This document shows, in pieces, positions 1 through 8,316 of a DNA stretch of 64,000 nucleotides. Where the stretch lies: assembly GCF_018729255.1 (NCBI RefSeq), contig NZ_CP076061.1:620001-684000 (forward strand), written 5' to 3'. Made by a program: the position numbers and the translations under genes. Within the stretch, counting starts at the first letter, position 1. Each line of letters starts with the position of its first letter. The notes beneath the pieces were generated by a model. The model ran no database searches. It was not told where the DNA came from and worked only from the letters and a program-made list of their open reading frames with translations. The DNA is from Cupriavidus sp. EM10. GTDB taxonomy: Bacteria; Pseudomonadota; Gammaproteobacteria; Burkholderiales; Burkholderiaceae.

Positions 1-564
1 CAGGAAAGCTTCAAGGGCAGCGTCAGCGCCGCGGCCGCCGCCGGCTTCGTGGGCCTGCTGTCGCTGTTCAACATGGGTGGCCGCTTCTTCTGGGCCTCGT
101 CGTCGGACTGGATCGGCCGCAAGAACACCTACTTCGTGTTCTTCGCGCTGGGCGCCGTGCTGTACTGGCTGGTGCCGCAACTGGGCGCCAGCGGCAATAT
201 CGCGCTGTTCGTGCTGGGCTACTGCGTGATCATGTCGATGTACGGCGGCGGCTTCGCCACCATCCCCGCCTACCTGGCCGACATGTTCGGCACCGCCTTC
301 GTCGGTGGCATCCACGGTCGTCTGCTGACCGCCTGGGCCGCCGCCGGCATCGCCGGCCCGGTGCTGGTGAACTACATCCGCGAATACCAGGTGGCGCACG
401 GCGTGACCGGCGCCGACGCCTACGCCATGACGCTGCACATCATGGCTGGCCTGCTGGTGGTGGGCTTCGTCTGCAACCTGCTGGTGTCGCGCGTCAACGC
501 CAGGCACCACATGAGCGATGCCGACGTGGCCAAGCTGGGCGCCAGCGCCGGCGCCGCGCACTGA
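1..564 (+). CDS. OFA-family MFS transporter, C-terminal part
   Basis: The reading frame is already open at base 1, so the gene starts before the window; about 187 C-terminal residues are seen. Several hydrophobic helices and the loop GRFFWASSSDWIGRKN match the second half of major facilitator proteins of the oxalate/formate antiporter (OFA) group. The cytoplasmic loop carries the family-typical D-x-x-G-R-K. It is followed after 9 bases by a tiny membrane-protein gene, a pairing known for OFA transporters. The substrate cannot be told from this half; OFA members move small carboxylates such as oxalate or formate, so a monocarboxylate or dicarboxylate is an inference. Confidence 0.88.
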   Translation, partial: QESFKGSVSAAAAAGFVGLLSLFNMGGRFFWASSSDWIGRKNTYFVFFALGAVLYWLVPQLGASGNIALFVLGYCVIMSMYGGGFATIPAYLADMFGTAFVGGIHGRLLTAWAAAGIAGPVLVNYIREYQVAHGVTGADAYAMTLHIMAGLLVVGFVCNLLVSRVNARHHMSDADVAKLGASAGAAH

Positions 565-573
565 TCAGGAGTC

Positions 574-711
574 ATGCAAATGGACAACCAGAACCTCAAC
601 GCACAACCGACCAACAAGGGCCTGCTGGCCGTCTTCTGGCTCTACGTGCTCGTGCCGCTGGTGTGGGGTGTGTCGAACACCATCACCCAGGCGATGAAGC
701 TGTTCCAGTAA
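574..711 (+). CDS. MFS (OFA) transporter small subunit-like microprotein
   Basis: A 45-residue protein beginning MQMDNQNLNAQ with one strongly hydrophobic stretch (GLLAVFWLYVLVPLVWGV) that should form a single membrane helix. AGGAG at 566-570 is well placed before the ATG at 574; a second in-frame ATG at 580 is possible. The gene lies 9 bases after the OFA transporter and before a terminator, so the two should be co-transcribed. Small membrane partners next to OFA transporters are known as MFS transporter small subunits; a role in assembling or stabilising the large protein is inference. Confidence 0.75.
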   Translation: MQMDNQNLNAQPTNKGLLAVFWLYVLVPLVWGVSNTITQAMKLFQ

Positions 712-741
712 GACACAGCCTGCCCTGACCGGCATGCACCG

Positions 742-772
742 AAAGGCCGCAAGCGATTGCGGCCTTTTTTTC
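742..772 (+). terminator. Rho-independent terminator
   Basis: AGGCCGCAA and TTGCGGCCT form a GC-rich stem around a short loop and are followed by a run of seven T. It closes the OFA transporter and small-subunit operon. Confidence 0.9.
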
Positions 773-879
773 GTTTTGCGGCAAGGCACGGCCTGAACGC
801 TGCATTCCGCCCGCCGGACTTGCACATTGCCAGCGGCCTCATACACTTGACGGGGCCTACCCCAACCCTTGGAGTTCCC

Positions 880-1674
880 ATGAAGATCGACCTGTCGGGC
901 AAGACCGCCCTGGTAACCGGATCCACCGCTGGCATCGGCTTTGCCACCGCGCGCGGCCTGGCCGGATCGGGCGCACGCGTGATTCTGAACGGCCGCAGCC
1001 AGCCCAGCGTCGACAAGGCCGTCGCTGCGCTGAAGGCGGCCGAGCCCGGTGCCGATGTCCTGGGCTTTGCCGGCGACCTGGTCGACGCCGCCGTCTGCGA
1101 CACGCTGGTCAAGACCCATCCCGACGTGGATATCCTGGTGAACAACCTCGGCATCTTCCAGCCGCAGGATTTTTTCGAGATTCCGGACAGCGAGTGGTCG
1201 CGCTTCTTCGAAGTCAACGTGCTGACCGGCGTACGGTTGTCGCGCGCCTACGCGCAGGGCATGGTCCAGCGCAAATGGGGCCGCATCGTGTTCGTGGCGT
1301 CGGAGTCCGGCGTCAATATCCCCGTGGAGATGATCCACTACGGCTTCACCAAGACGGCCCAGCTGGCGGTGTCGCGCGGCCTGGCCAAGCGCCTGGCTGG
1401 CACCGGCGTGACGGTCAACGCGGTGCTGCCCGGCCCCACGCTGTCGGAAGGCGTGGAGGCCATGCTCCAGGATGACATCGCCAGGACCGGCAAGTCGGCA
1501 GAGGAAGTGGCTGCCGACTTCGTGAAGGCGCATCGCAGCACGTCGTTGATCCAGCGCGCGGCGTCGGTCGACGAGGTGGCCAACATGATCGTCTACGCGT
1601 GCTCGAAGCAGGCGTCCGCCACCACGGGCGCGGCGCTGCGCGTCGATGGCGGCGTGGTCGACACGATCATCTAG
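880..1674 (+). CDS. SDR family oxidoreductase
   Basis: A 264-residue classical short-chain dehydrogenase. The cofactor motif TGSTAGIG is near residue 13. NNLG takes the place of the usual NNAG near residue 90. The catalytic Ser (VASESG) and the Y-x-x-x-K pair (YGFTK) are present. The C-terminal GAALRVDGGV is typical of the family. The ATG at 880 follows GGAG and gives the usual SDR length; the frame is open further upstream without any recognisable domain. The substrate is unknown. It is a single gene after a terminator. Confidence 0.88.
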   Translation: MKIDLSGKTALVTGSTAGIGFATARGLAGSGARVILNGRSQPSVDKAVAALKAAEPGADVLGFAGDLVDAAVCDTLVKTHPDVDILVNNLGIFQPQDFFEIPDSEWSRFFEVNVLTGVRLSRAYAQGMVQRKWGRIVFVASESGVNIPVEMIHYGFTKTAQLAVSRGLAKRLAGTGVTVNAVLPGPTLSEGVEAMLQDDIARTGKSAEEVAADFVKAHRSTSLIQRAASVDEVANMIVYACSKQASATTGAALRVDGGVVDTII

Positions 1675-1692
1675 CCCCCTGCACCGCCCTGC

Positions 1693-2694
1693 CTAGCCGC
1701 GCCGGTGGCGCATCATAGCGGCCATCGCGGCCGACGCGCCTACCACCAGCGCGGTGGTCAGGATCGGATGCCGCGTGGAGGCCGTGTAGGGACACGACTT
1801 CATCGCCCGGCGGTCTCCCGTCCGCTCCACCAGGCTGTTGCCGGCCGCGTGCAGCGCGTTATCGTCGCGCGGCCCGGCCGGCATGTCGGTCTGCTGCGCC
1901 CGGCCCATGAAACGCCGCATGAAGCGATCGAACGTGTGCGGCGCGTAGTAGGCCGCCGCCGAGAACGCCTTGGCCGAAGCGCCCACGAACATGTCGCGGC
2001 GCGGATGCTCGGCGGCAAACAGGATGGCGTCGGCGGCCATTGACGGATCGTAGAGCGGAGACGCCTGCCTGGGCTCCACATGCAGGAAGTTCTTGGCATG
2101 GGTGACGATGGGCGTGTCCATCCCGGCCGCCTTGATCAGCGTGACCGACACCGGCGCCTTTTCCTGTTCGAGCTCCAGCCGCAAGGTATCGGTGAATCCC
2201 TTGATGGCATGCTGCGACGCCACGTACGCGCTTTGCAGCGGCAACGGACAGTCACATGACTCGCTGCCCATGTTGATGATCGCCCCGCCGTTCTGCCGCA
2301 GATGCGCCACGGCCGCCAGCGATCCGTGCACCACGCCCCAGTAGTTCGTCTCGAACAGCTTGCGGTGGTCTTCCAGCGGCACATCGTCGTGGCGGCCGAA
2401 GATCGTCACGCCGGCGTTGTTGATCCAGGTATCGAAGCTGCCAAAGCGCTCGATGGCCGACTGGGCGACCCTGGCCACGTCGTCGTGCCTGCCGACATCG
2501 GCGGTGACGGTGATGACCTCGGTGCCGTGCTCGCGCAGTTCCTCGGCCAGCTTGTGCAAGGCATCTTCACTACGCGCCACCAGTACCAGCCTGGCGCCCC
2601 TTGCGGCCGCCTTGCGCGCCGTGACGAGCCCCACGCCACTCGTGGCGCCCGTCAGCACGATGACCTGCGAGCCAATCTTCTTGAGCGTCTTCAT
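1693..2694 (-). CDS. SDR family oxidoreductase with C-terminal membrane tail
   Basis: A 333-residue short-chain dehydrogenase. TGATSGVG lies near residue 14, NNAG (INNAGVTIFG) near residue 91 and Y-x-x-x-[KH] as YVASQHAIKG. After the core there is an extension with a Pro/Arg-rich segment and a final hydrophobic helix (ILTTALVVGASAAMAAMM) ending RHRRG, which looks like a C-terminal membrane anchor. The ATG at 2694 is preceded by AGAGAGG. It diverges from ligD across about 225 bases. Similar longer SDRs are common in Burkholderiales; the substrate is not known. Confidence 0.85.
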   Translation of the reverse strand: MKTLKKIGSQVIVLTGATSGVGLVTARKAAARGARLVLVARSEDALHKLAEELREHGTEVITVTADVGRHDDVARVAQSAIERFGSFDTWINNAGVTIFGRHDDVPLEDHRKLFETNYWGVVHGSLAAVAHLRQNGGAIINMGSESCDCPLPLQSAYVASQHAIKGFTDTLRLELEQEKAPVSVTLIKAAGMDTPIVTHAKNFLHVEPRQASPLYDPSMAADAILFAAEHPRRDMFVGASAKAFSAAAYYAPHTFDRFMRRFMGRAQQTDMPAGPRDDNALHAAGNSLVERTGDRRAMKSCPYTASTRHPILTTALVVGASAAMAAMMRHRRG

Positions 2695-2919
2695 GTTGCC
2701 TCTCTTGCCGGGGTGAAAGGTACAGTGGAATCCTGCGCTGCTGTCGCACATCCCGTGCCCGCGTGCGGCCACCCCGCTGGCCGATGTGCAGCGCAGCAAA
2801 CCCGGTCAGGAATTACAAATGCGGGAAAAATCGCCCGTCGATGTAGGACGGCTACCGCTTTCGCACGCGACGTGCGCTGCATAAGCTGGAACCGTCACCG
2901 TCCCCCTCCCGCACCGTCC

Positions 2920-5553
2920 ATGGCCAAGACCGCAGCCCCAGACGCCCCGCTCGACAAGTACCAGCACAAGCGCGACTTCGCGGCCACGCCCGAGCCCAGT
3001 GGCAAGCGCACCGCTCGCGCCAGGAAGACTTCCGCTGGCAACGGCGCCCATGCCTTCGTCATCCAGAAGCACGCCGCCCGCCGCCTGCACTATGACTTCC
3101 GGCTGGAGCTGGACGGCACGCTCAAGAGCTGGGCCGTGCCAAAGGGCCCCAGCTACGATCCGGCCGACAAGCGCATGGCGGTGCACGTGGAAGACCATCC
3201 GCTGGACTACGCCGATTTCGAGGGCGTGATCCCTGCCGGCCATTACGGCGCGGGCACGGTGATCGTCTGGGATCGCGGCGAGTGGATTCCCGATACGGAC
3301 CCGGAGGCCGGCTACCGGGACGGCAAGCTCAAGTTCGAACTGCGCGGTGAAAAGCTGCAGGGCCACTGGACGCTGGTGCGCATGGGCGGCAAGAAGGCGC
3401 GCGACGATAACGCCTGGCTATTGATCAAGGAGCGCGACCAATACGCACGGCCGGCGTCGGAGTTCGACGTCGTGGATGCCATGCCCGACAGCGTGCTGGC
3501 CGGCACCGCCAAGGCCAAGCCGAAAAAGGCGGCCGGCAAGGAAAAGGAACCGGCGCGGAAAACCGCGAAAAAGGCAGCCGGCAAGCTGCCGGCGCTGCCG
3601 GCCGGTGCCAGAAAGGCCGCCCTGCCGCTGGCGCTGGCGCCGCAACTGGCTACCCTGGTCGACACCCCGCCGGCAGACTCCGCCCAGTGGCAATACGAGA
3701 TCAAGTTCGACGGCTATCGCATCGTGGCGCGCATCGACGGCGACGATGTGCGGCTGTTCACGCGCAACGGCAACGACTGGACGTCGAAACTGCGCCCGCT
3801 GGCCGCCGAGATCGCCGGGCTGGGCTGGCCCGACGGTTGGCTCGACGGCGAGATCGTGGTGGTCGACGAACATGGCATTACCGACTTCCAGGCCTTGCAG
3901 AACGCTTTCGAGACCGCGCATGCGGAATCGATCCAGTTCTATGCGTTCGACCTGCCCTGGTTTGCCGGGCACGACTTGCGCGCGGTGCCGCTGGCCGAGC
4001 GTCGTGCCCTGCTGCACGGGCTGCTGGCCAATCACACGCCGGGCCGCCTGCGCTTCAGCGACAACTTCGAGGGCGCCCCCGCCGACATGCTCGAGGCAGC
4101 CTGCCGGATGAAGCTGGAAGGCATCATCGGCAAACGCGTGGACGCCCCCTACGTCAGTTCGCGCGCCCCCACGTGGATCAAGCTCAAGTGCCAGAACCGG
4201 CAGGAATTCGTGATTGGCGGCTTTACCGACCCAAAGGGCAGCCGCAGCGGGCTGGGGTCGCTGCTGCTTGGCCTGCACGATGCCGATGGCAAACTGCGCT
4301 ACGTCGGCAATGTCGGCACCGGCTTCGACACGGCGATGCTCGACGCGCTGCGCAAGCAGCTGGACCCGCTGCGCACCGACGATACCCCGTTCGATCCGCT
4401 GCCGCGTGGCATCAAGGGCCACTGGGTCAAGCCCAGGCTGGTGGCCGAGGTGACGTTCGGCGCCTGGACCCGCGAAGGCCGCGTCCGCCATTCCGTGTTC
4501 CACGCGCTGCGCACGGACAAGCCGGCCTCGGCCGTCACGCTGGAGGCACCGGCCAGGCCTGATGCTTCCAGCGCTTCCACCCGCGCGAAATCCGGAAAGA
4601 CCGCCGTGAAAGCCACCAAAGCCGAAGCCGCCCCCACGAAAAAGCCGACCAAGGCGTCAAAAGCCGCCATCGGCAACGTGGTGGTCAGCCACGCCGACCG
4701 CGTGATCGACAAATCCACCGGCCTGACCAAGGGCGACCTGGTTGGCTACTACGCCAGCGCCGCCGGCCTGATGCTGCCGTTCCTGCGCGGGCGGCCGCTG
4801 GCGCTGGTGCGCGCGCCTTCCGGTATCGATGGCGAGCAGTTTTTCCAGCGCCATGGCGACACGCTGCACCTGAAGGGCGTCAAGGCGCTGGACCCCGAAC
4901 TCTGGCCCGGCCATCCGCCTTTGCTGGAAATCGCCTCGGCATCGGCCATCGTCGAGGCGGCACAGCTGAACGTGGTGGAATTCCACACCTGGAACGCCAG
5001 GGCGCGCAACATCGACAAGCCCGACCAGATCGTCTTCGATATCGACCCTGGCGAAGGGGTGAACTGGCGCGAGATCCAGGAGGCAGCCAGCCTGGTCAAG
5101 GCGTTGCTGGACGCGATGTCGCTGCAGAGCTTCCTGAAGACCAGCGGCGGCAAGGGGCTGCACGTGGTGGTGCCGCTGTCTGCCCGGGCCGGATGGGACG
5201 CCGTGCGGGATTTTGCCCAGGACGTAGTGACGCACATGGCGCGGACGATTCCCGAGCGCTTTGTAGCAAAGAGCGGCCCGCGCAACCGGGTTGGCAAGAT
5301 TTTCATCGATTACCTGCGCAACGGTGTCGGCGCTACCACGGCCGCCGCCTTCTCGGCGCGGGCGCGGCCCGGCATTGGCGTCTCGATCCCGGTCAGCTGG
5401 GACGAACTGGACGACCTGACCGGCGCCGCGCAGTGGACCATTGCCAACGTCGGCGACCGGCTCGACGAGCTGTCGCGGCACGACCCCTGGGCCGGCCACG
5501 ACAAGGTCCGGCAGACCCTGACCCAGGCCCGCAAGCTGCTCGACAGCGCCTGA
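2920..5553 (+). CDS. ligD: ATP-dependent DNA ligase LigD (PE-ligase-polymerase)
   Basis: An 877-residue multifunctional end-joining ligase. Domain order is 3'-phosphoesterase (about residues 40-160, with HAARRLHYDFRLELDG), ATP-dependent ligase (about 230-540, adenylated Lys262 in YEIKFDGYR and the later LEGIIGKR), and a primase-like polymerase (about 590-877, with FDIDPGE and KTSGGKGLHVVVPL). The domains are joined by Lys/Ala/Pro-rich linkers. With Ku, LigD repairs double-strand breaks by non-homologous end joining: the polymerase fills or adds nucleotides, the phosphoesterase cleans 3' ends and the ligase seals. The ATG at 2920 starts directly before the DKYQHKRDF segment; the frame is open upstream without homology. 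Ku lies 2.8 kb downstream on the same strand. Confidence 0.96.
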   Translation: MAKTAAPDAPLDKYQHKRDFAATPEPSGKRTARARKTSAGNGAHAFVIQKHAARRLHYDFRLELDGTLKSWAVPKGPSYDPADKRMAVHVEDHPLDYADFEGVIPAGHYGAGTVIVWDRGEWIPDTDPEAGYRDGKLKFELRGEKLQGHWTLVRMGGKKARDDNAWLLIKERDQYARPASEFDVVDAMPDSVLAGTAKAKPKKAAGKEKEPARKTAKKAAGKLPALPAGARKAALPLALAPQLATLVDTPPADSAQWQYEIKFDGYRIVARIDGDDVRLFTRNGNDWTSKLRPLAAEIAGLGWPDGWLDGEIVVVDEHGITDFQALQNAFETAHAESIQFYAFDLPWFAGHDLRAVPLAERRALLHGLLANHTPGRLRFSDNFEGAPADMLEAACRMKLEGIIGKRVDAPYVSSRAPTWIKLKCQNRQEFVIGGFTDPKGSRSGLGSLLLGLHDADGKLRYVGNVGTGFDTAMLDALRKQLDPLRTDDTPFDPLPRGIKGHWVKPRLVAEVTFGAWTREGRVRHSVFHALRTDKPASAVTLEAPARPDASSASTRAKSGKTAVKATKAEAAPTKKPTKASKAAIGNVVVSHADRVIDKSTGLTKGDLVGYYASAAGLMLPFLRGRPLALVRAPSGIDGEQFFQRHGDTLHLKGVKALDPELWPGHPPLLEIASASAIVEAAQLNVVEFHTWNARARNIDKPDQIVFDIDPGEGVNWREIQEAASLVKALLDAMSLQSFLKTSGGKGLHVVVPLSARAGWDAVRDFAQDVVTHMARTIPERFVAKSGPRNRVGKIFIDYLRNGVGATTAAAFSARARPGIGVSIPVSWDELDDLTGAAQWTIANVGDRLDELSRHDPWAGHDKVRQTLTQARKLLDSA

Positions 5554-5697
5554 GCGGGACCCACGCATCCCCGGCGCCACAGCGCCCGGCAGGCCTGTCG
5601 GGGTCCGTCTGTCAGCCATCGCGCCATGCGCGGCACGGTTCTTGCCACACAGCACCCAGAAACTGGGCCAAAGATGCCCAAGTGCGAACTGGAACCG

Positions 5698-5850
5698 ATG
5701 AGACAAGACCCCGATCCCTGGTATTCGAGCGAATTCTGGCAGCGCGCGATTATCGGCGTATTGATGCTGGCACTGGCGTATCTGGTGGCTTCGCCGGCCG
5801 AGGCGCGCGCGAACGGCACCCGGCTGCACATGCATGCGGCGGGCAATTGA
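5698..5850 (+). CDS. Small single-helix membrane protein, function unknown
   Basis: A possible 50-residue protein starting MRQDPDPWYSSEFW with one hydrophobic segment (AIIGVLMLALAYLVA) and a short polar tail. GGAA lies 3 bases before the chosen ATG; an earlier in-frame ATG at 5674 would add eight residues. No family is recognised. It sits between ligD and the hybrid kinase on the same strand. A real membrane-anchored microprotein is plausible, but the evidence is only the open frame, the helix and the position. Confidence 0.4.
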   Translation: MRQDPDPWYSSEFWQRAIIGVLMLALAYLVASPAEARANGTRLHMHAAGN

Positions 5851-6041
5851 CGCCCCGCCGACGTCGCATCGTACAAATGTTAAAATACAACTGATATGGC
5901 TGGAATGAAGGTAACAATTACAATTCAGGATAGGTTGGCGCCACGTTCGGAGGTTGCTCCGGGGCGGATTGTGCCGGCTGGTGCCCTGAACGCACGGGTC
6001 CTCGTTATTACCAAAGCGGCGATGCCTGCCGCCAGTCAGCC

Positions 6042-8108
6042 ATGAACGCCACGCCTGCTCACCATCCCACGCGTCGCCCCCTGGTCCTCAATGTCGAGGG
6101 CCGCGAAGGGCCGCGATATGTCAAGAGCCGCATCCTGAACCGCGCGGACTTCGCCGTGCTCGAGGCGTCCGACGGCCAGGCCGCGCTGTCGCTGGTCCGC
6201 CAGCACGCGCCCGACCTGGTGCTGCTATCGGGCCATTTGTCCGATATCGATGGCCTGGACGTGTGCCGCCTGATCAAGAGCGACCCGCAGACCGCCCGGA
6301 CCATGGTGCTGCTGACCGCGCCCGGCGTGACCGATTCCCATCGCCGCGTGCAGGCGCTGGACGGCGGCGCGGACAGCTTCCTGGTGGAGCCGGTGGAACC
6401 CGAGGAACTGGTATCGAACATCAATGCGCTGCTGCGCATGCGCGGCGCCGAGGATGCCTTCCGCCGCACCTCGCAGGCACTGCATGAAAACGAGGACCTG
6501 TTCCGCCAACTGGCCGAGGCCCTGGCCGACGTGGTCTGGATCATCGATCCGGCTGCCAACCGTTTCCTGTTTGTCAGCCCGTCGTTCGAGGCCCTCTGGG
6601 GCCGTTCGGCAGATTCCGTCAAGCATGACCCGACCTGCTGGCTGCAGTGGGTGACGCCCGACGATCGCACGCGCCTGGAAGTGGAATGGGAAAGCATGCT
6701 GCGCGACGGCCGGCTCGATTCCGAATTCCAGCTCGAGCGCCCCAATGGCGAGATCCGCGAAGTGCATATGCGCGCGTTCCCGGTACGGGGCGCCGATGGC
6801 AGGTGCCTGCGCGTGGCCGGCATCTGCCAGGACGTGACGCGGCACAACCGCGCCGAGCGCACGATCCACAACGAGGAGCGCCGCAAGGACGAATTCCTGG
6901 CCATGCTGGCCCACGAACTGCGCAATCCGCTGGCGCCGATGCGCAGCGCCGTGGACCTGCTCCAGCAGTTTTCGCCAAGCCGCGAGGACATGTTCCGGGC
7001 CCGCGACATCATCAGCCGCCAGCTGCACCACCTGACGCGCCTGGTGGACGAACTGCTCGACGTCTCCCGCTTCAACCAGGGCAAGATCACGCTGCGGCGT
7101 GACCTGGTGGAACTGCGAGGCGCGCTCAATACCGCCGTGGAAACCGTGCGGCCGCTGCTTGAAACGCGGCGCCATACGCTGCGGCTGTCGCTGCCGGAGC
7201 AACCGCTGCCCGTGCGGGGCGACATGGTGCGCCTGACGCAGATATTCGCCAACCTGCTGCACAACGCGGCCAAGTTCACGCCCGAAGGCGGACAGATCGC
7301 CGTCGAGGCCACGGCGGCCGATGGCAAGGTGCTGGTTCGCGTGCGCGACAACGGCAACGGCCTGTCGCCGGACATGCAGCGGCAGCTGTTCGATCCGCTG
7401 GCCCCGGGCGCGGGCGGCGGCGGCGACGCGGCGCACGGCGCCGGCGAGCATGACGACCGGCCATCCGCGCAGCCAGCGCAACAGGCGCAGCAGACGCAGC
7501 CGGCCCCGCAGGCACCGTACGATTCCGACCAGCCTGCCATCACCGACCCCGATGCGTTTGCGGCGCGGGAAGGTGCCGGCATCGGCCTGACGCTGGTCCA
7601 GAAGCTGGTGACCCTGCATGGCGGGCGCATCAGCGCCGAAAGCCCGGGCCGCAACCTGGGCAGCACCTTCATCGTCGAACTGCCCGTGGAACCCTGGCAG
7701 ACCTGGCATCCGACCAGCGGCAAGACACGGGTGTCTTCCACGGCCACGCATACGATCATGCTGGTGGATGACAACGTCGACGCGCTGGAAGCCATGACGA
7801 TGACGCTGGAGACGCTGGGCCACACCGTCGTGACCGCGCCCGACGGCCAGAGCGCGATTGACTGCGCCGCCAGCGTGCGGCCCGATGTCGTCCTGCTGGA
7901 CCTGGGCATGCCAACCATGGATGGTTTCGAAACCGCCCGGCGCCTGCGCGAAATTCCCGAACTGCGCAACGCCCGCCTGGTGGCGCTGACCGGATTCGGC
8001 CAGCCCGACGACAAGCGCCGCACCCGTGCCGCCGGCTTCGACCTGCATCTGGTGAAGCCCGCGGATCTCAACGCCCTGACACGCCTGCTCGAGGAACTCG
8101 ACGCCTGA
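6042..8108 (+). CDS. Hybrid sensor histidine kinase (pseudo-receiver, PAS, HisKA, HATPase, receiver)
   Basis: A 688-residue soluble hybrid kinase. Domains in order: an N-terminal receiver-like fold (about 13-130), a PAS sensor (about 150-275), HisKA with phospho-acceptor His291 in MLAHELRNP, HATPase with N-box NLLHNAAKF and DNGNGL, and a C-terminal receiver with Asp620 in VVLLDLGMPTMDG, the switch Thr and the LVKP lysine. The first receiver is degenerate: Ser63 stands where the phosphorylated Asp should be (LLSGHLSDIDG), and Glu replaces the conserved Lys (LVEPVEP). The ATP lid carries a Gln/Pro/Ala-rich insert of roughly 60 residues. There is no transmembrane segment. No Shine-Dalgarno is visible, but the ATG overlaps the stop of a short upstream frame. 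It lies between ligD and ku. Confidence 0.93.
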   Translation: MNATPAHHPTRRPLVLNVEGREGPRYVKSRILNRADFAVLEASDGQAALSLVRQHAPDLVLLSGHLSDIDGLDVCRLIKSDPQTARTMVLLTAPGVTDSHRRVQALDGGADSFLVEPVEPEELVSNINALLRMRGAEDAFRRTSQALHENEDLFRQLAEALADVVWIIDPAANRFLFVSPSFEALWGRSADSVKHDPTCWLQWVTPDDRTRLEVEWESMLRDGRLDSEFQLERPNGEIREVHMRAFPVRGADGRCLRVAGICQDVTRHNRAERTIHNEERRKDEFLAMLAHELRNPLAPMRSAVDLLQQFSPSREDMFRARDIISRQLHHLTRLVDELLDVSRFNQGKITLRRDLVELRGALNTAVETVRPLLETRRHTLRLSLPEQPLPVRGDMVRLTQIFANLLHNAAKFTPEGGQIAVEATAADGKVLVRVRDNGNGLSPDMQRQLFDPLAPGAGGGGDAAHGAGEHDDRPSAQPAQQAQQTQPAPQAPYDSDQPAITDPDAFAAREGAGIGLTLVQKLVTLHGGRISAESPGRNLGSTFIVELPVEPWQTWHPTSGKTRVSSTATHTIMLVDDNVDALEAMTMTLETLGHTVVTAPDGQSAIDCAASVRPDVVLLDLGMPTMDGFETARRLREIPELRNARLVALTGFGQPDDKRRTRAAGFDLHLVKPADLNALTRLLEELDA

Positions 8109-8134
8109 CGCACGGGGCCCGAACGAGGATCGCA

Positions 8135-8302
8135 ATGCATATCACACCCGAACCGGATATCACGCCACCGAAGCCGGAAACGCCACCGCCGGAACCGCCC
8201 GACAACACGCCCGAGCCGGTCAACGATCCACCTCCGGGCGACTTGCCGCCGCCTCCGCCCCAGCGCGCAGTCCGAGACGTTCAAGTTCGAAAAGCAGCAT
8301 GA
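8135..8302 (+). CDS. Proline-rich microprotein upstream of Ku
   Basis: A 55-residue protein beginning MHITPEPDITPPKPETPPPE. Well over a third of its residues are Pro, with many Glu and Asp and a basic C-terminus (VRKAA). It must be disordered or a polyproline helix. GAGGA at 8124-8128 precedes the ATG, and the Ku Shine-Dalgarno (GAGGA) overlaps its stop codon, so translation of the two is probably coupled. It lies 26 bases after the kinase gene. No family is recognised. The RBS and tight spacing support a real gene; a role with Ku is only inferred from position. Confidence 0.55.
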   Translation: MHITPEPDITPPKPETPPPEPPDNTPEPVNDPPPGDLPPPPPQRAVRDVQVRKAA

Positions 8303-8316
8303 GGAACTGACCGGCC

